Made by a program: the position numbers and the translations under genes. Shown here one piece after another: positions 8,533-17,771 of a stretch of DNA of 64,000 bases. The notes beneath the pieces are model-generated. The model was not told the DNA's origin. It worked only from the letters and a program-made list of their open reading frames with translations, and searched no databases. Each line of letters opens with the position of its first letter. Position 1 is the first letter of the stretch. This DNA is from Rummeliibacillus pycnus_B (GTDB taxonomy: Bacteria; Bacillota; Bacilli; Bacillales_A; Planococcaceae): NCBI RefSeq assembly GCF_050459865.1, contig NZ_JBCMNM010000048.1:1-64000 (forward strand), given 5' to 3'.

Positions 8533-9258
8533 TTAAAGCATTTCCGCGAGCATATGATTCTGATAGTGCTTATAAAACTGTATGGATGGTCTTTTTATGC
8601 TAGAAGTTGAAACCGAAGCTTTTGCAACTCCATCCACATTGTAAGTGTTTAGTTCACTAATTCCCTTTGCACCTTGATAAGTAAAGTGACTCTTTTTAGG
8701 AGGGCAGTTAAAAGATAAGGAAGTTGGATTAATCATGGTTAATCCAATTCCTATTTCTTTTAAGTATGCTTCTTTTAGAGTCCACATTGTCAACAAATAG
8801 TCCTTAGATTCTTCTGAATTTTGATTAGCTTGAAAAAAGGATAATTCTTTTTCTGACAAAAATAACTCCTCTGTCCCTTTTAATAATGGAAAAGGATTAA
8901 GACATTCTATATCAACACCAATTCTTCCAGTAGTACAAATTCCGGTAAATATCCAGTCACCAGTATGAGATATACTAATGTCTCCGCTCCACCCAACAAC
9001 TTTTGGCTTTCCATAGGGATTCTTAATAATATTTATGTCTTTTTCCAAATTAAAATAATTTTTAAAGCAGTATTTTATTTGGATAATAGCAAGCAAAGAT
9101 CTTAATTGATCTATCCGGTGTTTATATTTAAGAATAGAACTTTGTTCATGGACAGTACACTTATTTAAAAGTGTAGTAAAAGTTTGTTCAGAAATAGAAG
9201 TGAAATTCATACTAGCAAGAATGACTTTATTTTGGCTTTCTACATTCAAATCAGCCAT
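8533..9258 (-). CDS. 4'-phosphopantetheinyl transferase, Sfp type
   Basis: The enzyme moves phosphopantetheine from CoA onto a Ser of a carrier protein. Motifs seen: GVDIECLNPF (Mg-binding Asp and Glu) and WTLKEAYLKEIGIGL (second Glu and catalytic Lys), with ISISHTGDW upstream. At 241 aa it is of Sfp length. The start codon lies 5 bases after the stop of the A-T-R synthetase, so the two are probably translationally coupled; its own ribosome binding site is weak. Its likely client is the carrier domain of that synthetase, though Sfp-type enzymes are promiscuous. Confidence 0.9.
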   Translation of the reverse strand: MADLNVESQNKVILASMNFTSISEQTFTTLLNKCTVHEQSSILKYKHRIDQLRSLLAIIQIKYCFKNYFNLEKDINIIKNPYGKPKVVGWSGDISISHTGDWIFTGICTTGRIGVDIECLNPFPLLKGTEELFLSEKELSFFQANQNSEESKDYLLTMWTLKEAYLKEIGIGLTMINPTSLSFNCPPKKSHFTYQGAKGISELNTYNVDGVAKASVSTSSIKRPSIQFYKHYQNHMLAEML

Positions 9259-9263
9259 TATTT

Positions 9264-12200
9264 TTAATAAACTAATTCTCTCTTTTTCAAAACAGGGAAG
9301 TATCCAACTTCTTCACCGTGCTGTACAAGCAAAGATAGATATTCTTTTTTATCGAAAGATATTTGACTTGAATACATTTTAGTTTGACTGCTGTCCCAAC
9401 GGAATAATGAATCCTTTACGCCTTCGCCTTCTAATATACTTACTGCTAACTGAAGATCTTCTGTGCTTAGACCTTTTTCAGGTAAGAATAGATTTGAGAA
9501 AGACTCTGTATCAACTAAATCGATATCATAACCTAATTCTTTAAGAGAACTAATAAATTGAACAAAAGTAATTGGCTCAGGATCAACAATGTGGAATGTT
9601 CTTCTGATGGTTTGGTTGTTCATAGCTAATTCAACTATTGATCTACTAGCAAGGTCCACAGGTGTGAAATCAACTAAAGAAGTATACTCAGGAATTTTAC
9701 CCAATGTCATTACTGCTTTTAACATGCGATAAAATGCGTTGGTTTCAATATTTTTTTGGAAATTCCCTGTAACTGAATGCCCTGTTAGATTCCCCATACG
9801 ACATACGGTAGCCAAAGTTCCTTCTTCCATTGCTTTGAAAATTAGTTTTTCAGCTTCAAATTTACTACTTGTATAAACATTTTCAAGATTGTGAGAGAAG
9901 TATGTTGGCTTAGTATTAATATATTCTTCCCATAAATTCGAATGTGCAAGGTCATCGGGTACACCAATTGTTGAAATATAAATAAATCGAATACCAGTAT
10001 TTTCTTTAACTAGATTTAATAATGCTTTCGTTCCATTAATATTTACATTATTAAAGTGACTTTCATCGCCAAAATGTCTTACATCAGCCGCGCTATGAAT
10101 AATCATATCTAGTGTTGCTTCAAGTTCCATTCTTGTTTCAAATGTAAGTCCCAAAGCTTCTTGAGAAAGGTCACCGAGAACTGGGGAAATACGTGATAAC
10201 CAAGCCTCTGGAAGTTCTCCAAAATAATATTTAAGCATTTCTACTAAACGTTTTTTTGCTTCATCTATACTTTTTGCTCTGGTTAAACAATAAACATGGG
10301 AATCCGTATTTTTTAATAAATCATATAAAATGTGACTACCAAGGAATCCAGTTGCGCCAGTTAAAAGTATAGAATTAAACGTTGTTTTCATTTCTTGAGT
10401 ATAATCCACAGTAGTCTCTGTATACATTGGATGCTCAATTAGATTTCTCTCTACTAAATATCCTTCATTTTTTTCTCTATTTCCAAAGCTATTATTAGAT
10501 ATAAATTCAGCTAGTTTTTCTATCGATCTGTATTGGAAGAAATCTTGGGTGCATATGTTAGGGAAATTCGGTTTTAATTTAACTAAAATATTTAATACTT
10601 TTAAGGAATTTAATCCATTTGTAAATAAGTCTTCCTTTATATCCAGCTTTTCAACCTTTAATTCAGTACAAACTGCTTGAGCTAATAATTGTTCTGTTTC
10701 ATTTCTTGGCTCAATGATATCATTCGAAAGAAAATCGTTATAATCAATTACGCCTAAGAATTTCCTATCTATTTTCCCAGTAGGAGCAATTGGCATTTCA
10801 TGTAATTGAATAAAGTAGCTAGGAATCATATAATCTGGCAATGTACTTTTTAATTCTTGATAGATTTCACTTTTCTTAATAGTTTTATTTGATTTACATG
10901 TATAAAATGCAAATAATTCTTTTTCATTATCTTTTTGTCTTGGGATAACAGCTGCTTCTTTCAAAAATGGAATTTTCAACATTTTATCTTCGATTTCACC
11001 AATTTCAACTCTATGACCACGTATTTTCACTTGATGGTCGTTTCTGCCGATAAATTCAATATTTCCGTTTTTTAACATTCTAACGATATCGCCTGTTTTG
11101 TAAAGCTTTGCATCTTTTTTTGTTGGGTGTTTAATAAAGGCTTGTGCTGTTTTTTCTGGTTTATTTAGATAACCAGCTGACAATCCAGGACCCTCAATTA
11201 ATAGCTCTCCAGGTTCATCAATTTCACAAAATTCACCTGACTCGTTGACAATATATAAATTGAACCCTTGAATTGGTTTTCCTATTGGAACATTGGCAAT
11301 TTCTTCTGGCCATTTACCATCAATATCATAGAATGATGCCATTACGGTTGTTTCTGTTGGTCCATAGAAGTTACTCAATTTGATAGAATAACCGAACTTC
11401 TCTTGCCAAAGACGGACCATTTCTCCTGTTAATGCTTCTCCAGCTAATGCGATCACCTTTAAAGAAGATAACTTAGATAAATCCTCTTCATTAAGTATAA
11501 TTGTCATATTACGGAAAAAAGCAGTTGGCAAAATCATATTCGTAATTTTTTTGTGAGAGATTTCTTCAATTAATTGTTTAGGATTTTTTCGGGATTCTTC
11601 GGATAGAATATGTAATTGAACACCGTTTAACAGTGCTTGAAAAATATCAATGATTGATGCATCAAAGCTAAAGGAAGCAAATTCTGAAATGACGGTTTCC
11701 TTGTCAAACTGATAATGAGTACCTAGCCAATCTGCTAAATTTAGGACGCCTTTGTGCTTCACTAAAGTTCCCTTAGGATGTCCTGTAGATCCTGAAGTAT
11801 AAATAACATAAGCTAGATCGGATGCAGTAAGATCCTTACAGTGAATGTTATCATTATTGAATCCAATCTTATCTACAATATAAATATCTTGTTCAAATCC
11901 AATTTTCTCTAATTTTCCTTGAAGAATAGTATTCGTTATCACCAATTTACAAGAAGTGTCGTTAATCATATAGCTAATTCTTTCATCAGGATATGCAGGA
12001 TCAATAGGAACGTAGACACCGCCTGATTTCATAATACCTAATAGACTTACTATTGCTTCAATGCTTCTGTTTAAAAAGACACCTACAAAGTCACCTTTTT
12101 TAATTCCTCGTTCTACTAGTTTATATGCGACTTCATTTGACATTTTATTTAAATCTTCATAGGTAAATGATTGATTAGCCATAGAAATAGCTAAATGTTT

Positions 12201-12284
12201 TGATGCATCCCTTACAATGTCATAAAATTTGTCGATAATAGTCGTATTAGTGTCTAGTATTTTTGATTCAAGTTGTGTACTCAT
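9264..12284 (-). CDS. single-module NRPS-like A-T-R protein (thioester reductase)
   Basis: Domain order: adenylation domain (about residues 20-510; VIYTSGSTGHPKGTL, NFYGPTETT, YKTGDIVRM, GRNDHQVKIRGHRVEIGEIE, PTGKIDRK), carrier domain (about 535-600; LFTNGLNSLKVLNIL with the pantetheine Ser), and NAD(P)H reductase domain (about 640-1006; LLTGATGFLGSHIL, and YTSSKFEAEKL with the SDR Tyr and Lys). It should activate one amino or carboxylic acid, load it on the carrier and release it as an aldehyde or alcohol. FDAS in the A4 region keeps the Asp that binds an alpha-amino group, so an amino acid substrate is favoured; identity unknown. No condensation domain is present. It is co-transcribed with the PPTase gene downstream. 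The start is ATG after AGGGTGAAAAT. Confidence 0.9.
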   Translation of the reverse strand: MSTQLESKILDTNTTIIDKFYDIVRDASKHLAISMANQSFTYEDLNKMSNEVAYKLVERGIKKGDFVGVFLNRSIEAIVSLLGIMKSGGVYVPIDPAYPDERISYMINDTSCKLVITNTILQGKLEKIGFEQDIYIVDKIGFNNDNIHCKDLTASDLAYVIYTSGSTGHPKGTLVKHKGVLNLADWLGTHYQFDKETVISEFASFSFDASIIDIFQALLNGVQLHILSEESRKNPKQLIEEISHKKITNMILPTAFFRNMTIILNEEDLSKLSSLKVIALAGEALTGEMVRLWQEKFGYSIKLSNFYGPTETTVMASFYDIDGKWPEEIANVPIGKPIQGFNLYIVNESGEFCEIDEPGELLIEGPGLSAGYLNKPEKTAQAFIKHPTKKDAKLYKTGDIVRMLKNGNIEFIGRNDHQVKIRGHRVEIGEIEDKMLKIPFLKEAAVIPRQKDNEKELFAFYTCKSNKTIKKSEIYQELKSTLPDYMIPSYFIQLHEMPIAPTGKIDRKFLGVIDYNDFLSNDIIEPRNETEQLLAQAVCTELKVEKLDIKEDLFTNGLNSLKVLNILVKLKPNFPNICTQDFFQYRSIEKLAEFISNNSFGNREKNEGYLVERNLIEHPMYTETTVDYTQEMKTTFNSILLTGATGFLGSHILYDLLKNTDSHVYCLTRAKSIDEAKKRLVEMLKYYFGELPEAWLSRISPVLGDLSQEALGLTFETRMELEATLDMIIHSAADVRHFGDESHFNNVNINGTKALLNLVKENTGIRFIYISTIGVPDDLAHSNLWEEYINTKPTYFSHNLENVYTSSKFEAEKLIFKAMEEGTLATVCRMGNLTGHSVTGNFQKNIETNAFYRMLKAVMTLGKIPEYTSLVDFTPVDLASRSIVELAMNNQTIRRTFHIVDPEPITFVQFISSLKELGYDIDLVDTESFSNLFLPEKGLSTEDLQLAVSILEGEGVKDSLFRWDSSQTKMYSSQISFDKKEYLSLLVQHGEEVGYFPVLKKRELVY

Positions 12285-12411
12285 ATTTTCACCCTATTCA
12301 TTTTGACTTAAAATCAATATATATTTTACACTATTGAAATACAAAATTCGACAAAAATATAGTATGATTGTTCTATAATTAATACTGTTTAAAGTTAGGA
12401 GAAAAGGTAAA

Positions 12412-14154
12412 GTGAAAAAAAGAAAATCGTTTATTTTTAGGAATATTACTATTTCTGTCGTAATCTCACTATTTATAGCTATTGCAATAAGCTTATCTAG
12501 TTATTTAGTCTTTTCTAACATTATAAAAGATGATATTACTAAAGAAGCAAATGACATTGTAAATTCATGGGCAGAAGAATTGGATATGACTACAGTGAAA
12601 AATGCTATGAATGAGGATTATGATTCCCCAGACCAGCAAAAATTGATCGCATTTTTTGATAATATTTCTAAGACAAATAAAAAAGTTGCTCAAGCTTATA
12701 TTTTCAGTTCCGACATTGTTGATGGGAATAAGACACCACTAATTGCTGCTCCAACACCATTAGTTGAGGCATTAAAAAAAGACGGAGTTAAAGTAGGCGA
12801 TCCATTTCCTCAGCCGGATCGAATTGTTGATGCTGTTAAACGAATGAAAGAAACGCAAACAACAGTTTCTTCAGAAATTTATAATGATGATATTGGTACT
12901 TGGATTACTGAATTGTATCCACTCAAAGATGATAATGGTAAAGTATTTGCCTATTTTGGGGTTGATGTAAATGCAGATCTGTTTCATGTAAGTCAAGTTG
13001 AACTATTAAAGATAACCTTATTTATTCTGCTTCCTCTTTTGATTTTAATTGTTATTTTCCAAATTTTTTACACTAGAAAATCCTTTAAACCAATGAAAGA
13101 ACTACTAAGAGGATTGCATGAGGTTGGAAATGGTAATCTTAGTATAAAATTAAAGGTAGAGAAAGATGATGAATTCGGACAACTTGTTTCACTCTTTAAT
13201 AAAGTAATCGATAACATGAGTCAGATGATTTTCAAAGTTAAGGAAACTTCTGCTCAAATTAATCAAGCATCTGCAATTCTTCATCAAGGTGCAGAAAAGA
13301 CTGAAAAGGACTCTGTACAAATTACTCATGATATTGAGAGTATGAATGAAGGAATGAATACTCAAAAAGAATCTATTTCTCATACTGTAACATCTATAGA
13401 AGATGTAGCTTCTTCTATTCAAGTAATTGCAGGTAATTCCTCAGATGTTAGTAATTCATCATTAGAAATGAATGAAATAACACAAGAAGGATCAAAATAC
13501 ATTAATAGTTTAATTGAACAGATGGGAACCATTAATTTATCATTTGATAACACGACAAATGCTATTACACAATTAAAGGAACGTTCTCAATCTATTCAAA
13601 ATTTCCTTACCATTATCAGTTCTATTGCGGATCAAACAAACTTACTTGCCTTAAATGCAGCAATTGAAGCTGCAAGAGCAGGCGAGGCTGGAAAAGGATT
13701 TTCAGTTGTAGCAGAAGAGGTTAAGAAATTAGCAGAAGAATCAAGAGGTTCTACGGATACGATTGCCGAGATTATTAAAGAAATACAAACGGATACGGAC
13801 AATGCTGTTAATATAATTGAACATGGAAATAAGGAAATTACTCAAGGTTTAAGTATTGCTCAAGATACAGAAAAAATCTTTGGTAAAATTCAATTATTTA
13901 CAAATCAAGTAGCTAATAATATTACTGAAGTATCAGCATCTGCCCAAGAAATATCTGCTAATGCAGAAGAAATAACAGCTACATCTCAACAGTTAGAAGA
14001 TATTTCGATGAAAAATTCTGCTTTTACTGGTTCTATCAATCAAAAGATGCAAGAGCAAGAAGGCAACGTTACTAACATGTTTAATGCTTCGAATCAGTTA
14101 TATCAACTTTCCGATGAATTAGAAAAATTAGTTGAAATTTTTAAAGTAAAATAA
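12412..14154 (+). CDS. methyl-accepting chemotaxis protein
   Basis: TM1 lies at about residues 10-35, an extracytoplasmic Cache-like sensor at about 36-190, TM2 at about 195-215 (ITLFILLPLLILIVIF), then a HAMP domain (MKELLRGLHEVGNGNLSIKL) and a long coiled-coil signalling domain. The hairpin tip reads QTNLLALNAAIEAARAGEAG, followed by GFSVVAEEVKKLAEES, where it contacts CheA and CheW. The ligand is unknown. The start is GTG at 12412, with TAGGAG about 12 bases upstream. It is divergent from the A-T-R operon across about 130 bases and is followed by a terminator. Confidence 0.92.
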   Translation: MKKRKSFIFRNITISVVISLFIAIAISLSSYLVFSNIIKDDITKEANDIVNSWAEELDMTTVKNAMNEDYDSPDQQKLIAFFDNISKTNKKVAQAYIFSSDIVDGNKTPLIAAPTPLVEALKKDGVKVGDPFPQPDRIVDAVKRMKETQTTVSSEIYNDDIGTWITELYPLKDDNGKVFAYFGVDVNADLFHVSQVELLKITLFILLPLLILIVIFQIFYTRKSFKPMKELLRGLHEVGNGNLSIKLKVEKDDEFGQLVSLFNKVIDNMSQMIFKVKETSAQINQASAILHQGAEKTEKDSVQITHDIESMNEGMNTQKESISHTVTSIEDVASSIQVIAGNSSDVSNSSLEMNEITQEGSKYINSLIEQMGTINLSFDNTTNAITQLKERSQSIQNFLTIISSIADQTNLLALNAAIEAARAGEAGKGFSVVAEEVKKLAEESRGSTDTIAEIIKEIQTDTDNAVNIIEHGNKEITQGLSIAQDTEKIFGKIQLFTNQVANNITEVSASAQEISANAEEITATSQQLEDISMKNSAFTGSINQKMQEQEGNVTNMFNASNQLYQLSDELEKLVEIFKVK

Positions 14155-14212
14155 TGGGGATATAAAGAGTTTTTCCGTAAGTTGATTTCTAGATAATGTA
14201 TGGTGAAAAATA

Positions 14213-14257
14213 AAAAAGCAGCCGCAATGACTTATGTCTATTGCAGCTGTTTTTTTC
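14213..14257 (+). terminator. intrinsic terminator
   Basis: AAAAAGCAGCCGCAAT pairs with ATTGCAGCTGTTTTTTT (one mismatch) about 60 bases after the chemoreceptor stop. Confidence 0.8.
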
Positions 14258-14545
14258 GTTTAAATTAAAAGCTTATTTTGGTTCCTACAAGACTACAGAC
14301 TATCCATGTGACCTTGCAGATTATTTTTAAATTATGGTATTATAAATTGCTCCAACTATTTTTAGGAGTCGTTTCTACATATACCGTTCATTTTTATTTT
14401 TTACAAATTAAATCAGCTTCGATATCAGAAATTAGCGTTTACAATTGCTATATTGATATTTTTCTATAGAAGAAATATGATGATTGTTGGGAATAGAAAT
14501 GAATTTAAAAGAATAGAAATGAATGAAAAGGGAGGTTTATGGATT

Positions 14546-15883
14546 TTGGAGAATACAAATAAATATATTCCATCAAAGTTTAACGCATTGTCTAAAACGG
14601 ATGATGGCGGCGTTATTTTATACAATAGTTATACAGGCGCTATTGTTGATTTTTCTGATGAAGAAAAAGCTGAAGTCATGGGTTCTTTAAAAAGAACGGG
14701 GACTGAAGCATTAGATAGTGATGTAAAAAAATCTTTATTTGATAATGGATTTATCGTTCCTGAAAATGTAGATGAGAAAAGAAGAGCAGAGTACTTGCAT
14801 CAATCTATGCACCGTACAGATATGTTGCACCTGATTCTTATGACAACAGAACAATGTAACTTCCGTTGTACTTATTGTTATGAAACGTTTGCACGAGGCA
14901 AAATGACAGACGAAACAAAAAGCGGTGTAAAAGCATTAGTAAAAGAACGAGCTACTACTCTAAATAATTTACATATTAGCTGGTTCGGTGGTGAACCACT
15001 ACTTGAACTAGGAATTATCGAAGAATTGTCAAATTCATTTATGGCAGAAGCAAAAGAAAATAAAATCGATTATTCTGCTGACATTGTAACAAATGGATTC
15101 TTCTTAACAAGAGAAGTATTAGAAAAATTATTATCTTGGGAAGTACGTCAATATATGGTGACAATTGACGGTGTGCAAGCAGTACATGACAGTCGTAGAC
15201 ATATGGCAGGCGGTCAAGGAACATTTGAACGAATTATCGAAAATCTAAAAGCTGTTAAAGAAAGTACTGGTCAATTCGATATGACGATTCGTGTCAACTT
15301 CGATGAAGACAATTTAGCAGAAACTGGCGAATTGATTGAGTTCTTAAAAGAACACTTTGCTGATGATAAACGCTTTGGTGTATTCTTCCGTCCTGTTGGT
15401 AGATGGGGTGGGGAAAATAATGATGAAATCCCTACATGTACCCACATTACAGCCAATAAAAAAATCTGGGAATTTACAGAGACAGCTATGGATAAAGGAA
15501 TTAGCATGAGTAATATGGTCACTGGTTCTATGATGCCAACTGCATCCGTATGCTATGCAGCTAAACCTAATGCTATGGTCATTGGCTCAAATGGTCAATT
15601 ATACAAATGTACAACGGTTTTAGATGAAGAAGTAAATAAAGTTGGCCATATCAATGCTGACGGTACAATGGATCTCGATTATGATAAGATCGCTTCATGG
15701 GTAATGTCTGGAGAAGAAACAGACTCTGTTTGCCAATCATGCTTCTACCGTCCTGCATGTCAGGGGAATCATTGCCCATGGTATCGCGTGGTATCTGGAG
15801 AAAGACCTTGTCCTTCTGAAAAGAAAAATATTAAAAAAGTATTGAATCTTGTTTGGAGAAATAGTTTACAAAAAGTTCAATAA
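14546..15883 (+). CDS. radical SAM/SPASM peptide maturase
   Basis: CNFRCTYC is the CxxxCxxC motif for the SAM-cleaving 4Fe-4S cluster. WFGGEPLLE is the GGE motif. The C-terminus has a SPASM-type Cys set (CYAAKP, LYKCTTVL, CQSCFYRPACQGNHCPW, RPCPSEKK) for auxiliary Fe-S clusters. The N-terminal ~95 residues (FNALSKTDDGGVILYNSYTG...) look like the leader-handling region of RiPP maturases. Such enzymes install thioether or C-C cross-links in ribosomal peptides; the linkage here is unknown. The frame opens at 14453, but GGGAGG at 14530-14535 and the family-like N-terminus MENTNKYIPSKF favour TTG at 14546 (445 aa); ATG 14519 is an alternative. A short basic peptide ORF follows at 16005. Confidence 0.88.
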   Translation: MENTNKYIPSKFNALSKTDDGGVILYNSYTGAIVDFSDEEKAEVMGSLKRTGTEALDSDVKKSLFDNGFIVPENVDEKRRAEYLHQSMHRTDMLHLILMTTEQCNFRCTYCYETFARGKMTDETKSGVKALVKERATTLNNLHISWFGGEPLLELGIIEELSNSFMAEAKENKIDYSADIVTNGFFLTREVLEKLLSWEVRQYMVTIDGVQAVHDSRRHMAGGQGTFERIIENLKAVKESTGQFDMTIRVNFDEDNLAETGELIEFLKEHFADDKRFGVFFRPVGRWGGENNDEIPTCTHITANKKIWEFTETAMDKGISMSNMVTGSMMPTASVCYAAKPNAMVIGSNGQLYKCTTVLDEEVNKVGHINADGTMDLDYDKIASWVMSGEETDSVCQSCFYRPACQGNHCPWYRVVSGERPCPSEKKNIKKVLNLVWRNSLQKVQ

Positions 15884-15906
15884 GAATTATAAAAAATAGT
15901 AAGAGG

Positions 15907-15960
15907 CTTTCTGCTAATAGTCGTATTCGTACGATTGAGATACAAAAATGTAGCGGAAAG
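15907..15960 (+). promoter_or_regulatory. structured spacer RNA between maturase and peptide ORF
   Basis: CTTTCTGCTA (15907-15916) pairs with TAGCGGAAAG (15951-15960), and inside it TCGTA-TTCG-TACGA forms a 5-bp stem capped by a UUCG tetraloop. There is no T-run, so this looks like a processing, stability or attenuation hairpin rather than a terminator. Confidence 0.5.
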
Positions 15961-16004
15961 AATCAACCTTTCAGTATCTAGTGAAAAGAAAGGGGGTGAG
16001 ATGA

Positions 16005-16091
16005 ATGCGCGTTCTACGCCCTGCAACTTCTCCAGTAAAAAATCAAAAATCTGGAAGAATCATGAAAACTGTACCTGGTAACTTAAAATAG
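16005..16091 (+). CDS. 28-aa basic peptide, candidate RiPP precursor
   Basis: AAGGGGGTGA, nearly the full Shine-Dalgarno consensus, ends 5 bases before this ATG, with the GGGGG core 8 bases away. The peptide begins MRVLRPATSPVKNQKSGR and ends MKTVPGNLK. It is strongly basic and has no Cys. It lies 121 bases after the radical SAM maturase on the same strand and is followed by a strong terminator, so it is probably the last gene of that operon and the maturase substrate (inference). An overlapping frame from ATG 16001 encodes a 26-aa peptide ending NHENCTW with two Cys and a K-x3-W, but its spacing to the Shine-Dalgarno (4 bases) is poor. Confidence 0.5.
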   Translation: MRVLRPATSPVKNQKSGRIMKTVPGNLK

Positions 16092-16138
16092 TTAATGATA
16101 ACAGTCAACAGTACTGTTTTGAAAATTAACCACAAATT

Positions 16139-16176
16139 AGGCCTTAATCTCGATTTTGAAGATTAAGGCCTTTTTG
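16139..16176 (+). terminator. intrinsic terminator
   Basis: AGGCCTTAATCT/AGATTAAGGCCT, a 12-bp perfect stem with a 9-nt loop and TTTTT. Confidence 0.88.
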
Positions 16177-16261
16177 ATTTTTATCACAACAAATGGTTCT
16201 AAAATATATTTGGGGTGCTCATATAATTAAGCGAAATGCAAGTAGGGATTGTGTTAAATAC

Positions 16262-17707
16262 TTATTCCTCTTCATAAACGACAAGCTTTTCAACAGACAG
16301 GACTGTTCCACCGTGAAAACGGGAATGAAGAGACAATAATCTCTTTAAAGTTGCAACTTTTTCAACTGTGATCTTTTCACCAGTCATAATTAATGGAATT
16401 CCAGGGGGGTAGGGGATAACCATTTCACCAGAAATCTTACCAACTCCCTCGCTAAATGGAACTTGCGTTACTTTTGCTTTCTTCATTTTAGAGTATGGTA
16501 AAGATAAAGTTGTAATTTTTTCTGTTTCTACCCAATTTTCATTTGATTGATTCTCTTGCTTACCACATTGATTCTTTACTGCTAACTCGATTAAAGTAGC
16601 GGTACGATCAAATGGGTAGGATTCTCCCTTTTTTAATAAAGGTAGGACCAATAAGACATTTTGAGGATCTGCTAATTCAGTATAAATACCTTTTTCCTCA
16701 AGCAGTGATTGTAATTCATAGCCACTTAAACCACATTTAGATCGAATCGTAACCTTTAATGGATCAATCCATAAACCAACTGGAGGCTCTAATACTTCAA
16801 TTTCTGGAATAGAGGATAAGCAAATCTTAAAATGTTCAACTTCCTTTATAATAAAATCTTGATCGTCATGCGAATATAAAGACAAATAAGAACGTGCCAA
16901 ATCAAGTGAACCCATTATTGGATAAGAAGGACTGCTTGATTGAAGCATTTGTAAGTAATATTCAACCTGATTCATGTCGACCAATGAACTGTTAACATGT
17001 AAGTAAGAGCCCATAGTCATCGCTGGTAACGTTTTATGAGCAGAATGAACGACTACATCTGCCCCCATATCAATTGAACTTTTAGGAAAGGGATTACCTA
17101 ATGTGAAATGTGCCCCATGTGCTTCATCAACAAGAACAGGAATGTTCTTATCATGGACTAAAGCTATCGCTTCAGTTAAATCTTCAGAAAGTCCGTAATA
17201 ATTGGGTAAGGTTAAAATGATTGCTTTTGTATCTGGATACAAATCTAGTGCTTCTGATATAACATCTGAATTCACGCCCCCAGCCACTCCCCATCCCTCA
17301 TGAAAGTTTGGAGCTAAAAAAACTGGTGTAGCATTTGTTAACATGAGTCCATGGAGAATAGACTTGTGACAATTTCGTTGAACAAGGACAGTATCTCCTT
17401 CGCCACAGGATGCTAAAATCATAGCCAAATTTCCAACTGTTGATCCATTGACGAGGAAATAGCTCTTCTTTACGCCATATAGCTCTGCTAGGAGTAACTC
17501 TGCCTCACGTATAGGACCTTCTGGAGCATGCAAGTCATCCAGTCCAGTTAACTCTGTGGCATCAATAGACAGTAAGGATTGATATATTTGCTTTCCTTTT
17601 TCTAAAAAGACTTGTCCGTTTTTATGCCCTGGAACATGGTAGGAAACCTTGCTCTGCGTATAAAAATGTTCTAATGCATCAAATAATGGTGTCTGTAATT
17701 GGTTCAA
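16262..17707 (-). CDS. Orn/Lys/Arg decarboxylase family PLP enzyme (SpeA/YaaO-like)
   Basis: The fold-type I PLP enzyme has an N-terminal VSYHVPGHKNG, FLVNGSTVGNLAMI, VLVDEAHGAHF (PLP-binding Asp) and VVHSAHKTLPAMTMGS with the Schiff-base Lys, plus the C-terminal decarboxylase domain (YPPGIPLIMTGE). At 481 aa it matches the short Bacillus enzymes such as SpeA (arginine decarboxylase) and YaaO. It would make agmatine or cadaverine; the substrate cannot be assigned. The start is TTG with AAGGAAG upstream. The MocR regulator gene lies upstream in the same direction, about 65 bases away. Confidence 0.85.
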   Translation of the reverse strand: MNQLQTPLFDALEHFYTQSKVSYHVPGHKNGQVFLEKGKQIYQSLLSIDATELTGLDDLHAPEGPIREAELLLAELYGVKKSYFLVNGSTVGNLAMILASCGEGDTVLVQRNCHKSILHGLMLTNATPVFLAPNFHEGWGVAGGVNSDVISEALDLYPDTKAIILTLPNYYGLSEDLTEAIALVHDKNIPVLVDEAHGAHFTLGNPFPKSSIDMGADVVVHSAHKTLPAMTMGSYLHVNSSLVDMNQVEYYLQMLQSSSPSYPIMGSLDLARSYLSLYSHDDQDFIIKEVEHFKICLSSIPEIEVLEPPVGLWIDPLKVTIRSKCGLSGYELQSLLEEKGIYTELADPQNVLLVLPLLKKGESYPFDRTATLIELAVKNQCGKQENQSNENWVETEKITTLSLPYSKMKKAKVTQVPFSEGVGKISGEMVIPYPPGIPLIMTGEKITVEKVATLKRLLSLHSRFHGGTVLSVEKLVVYEEE

Positions 17708-17771
17708 TTTATATCTTCCTTCAACTTCTTATTTTATAAACACATTTTATCAAACTCAATGTTTCCTTCAC

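Noticed and set aside
14278..14469. 63-codon ORF before the radical SAM gene
   Set aside because: No Shine-Dalgarno and no recognisable features; it ends inside the leader of the real gene.
16001..16081. Overlapping 26-codon frame with two Cys and K-x3-W near the radical SAM gene
   Set aside because: Its spacing to the Shine-Dalgarno is only 4 bases; the frame from 16005 fits much better. It is kept as an alternative, not called.
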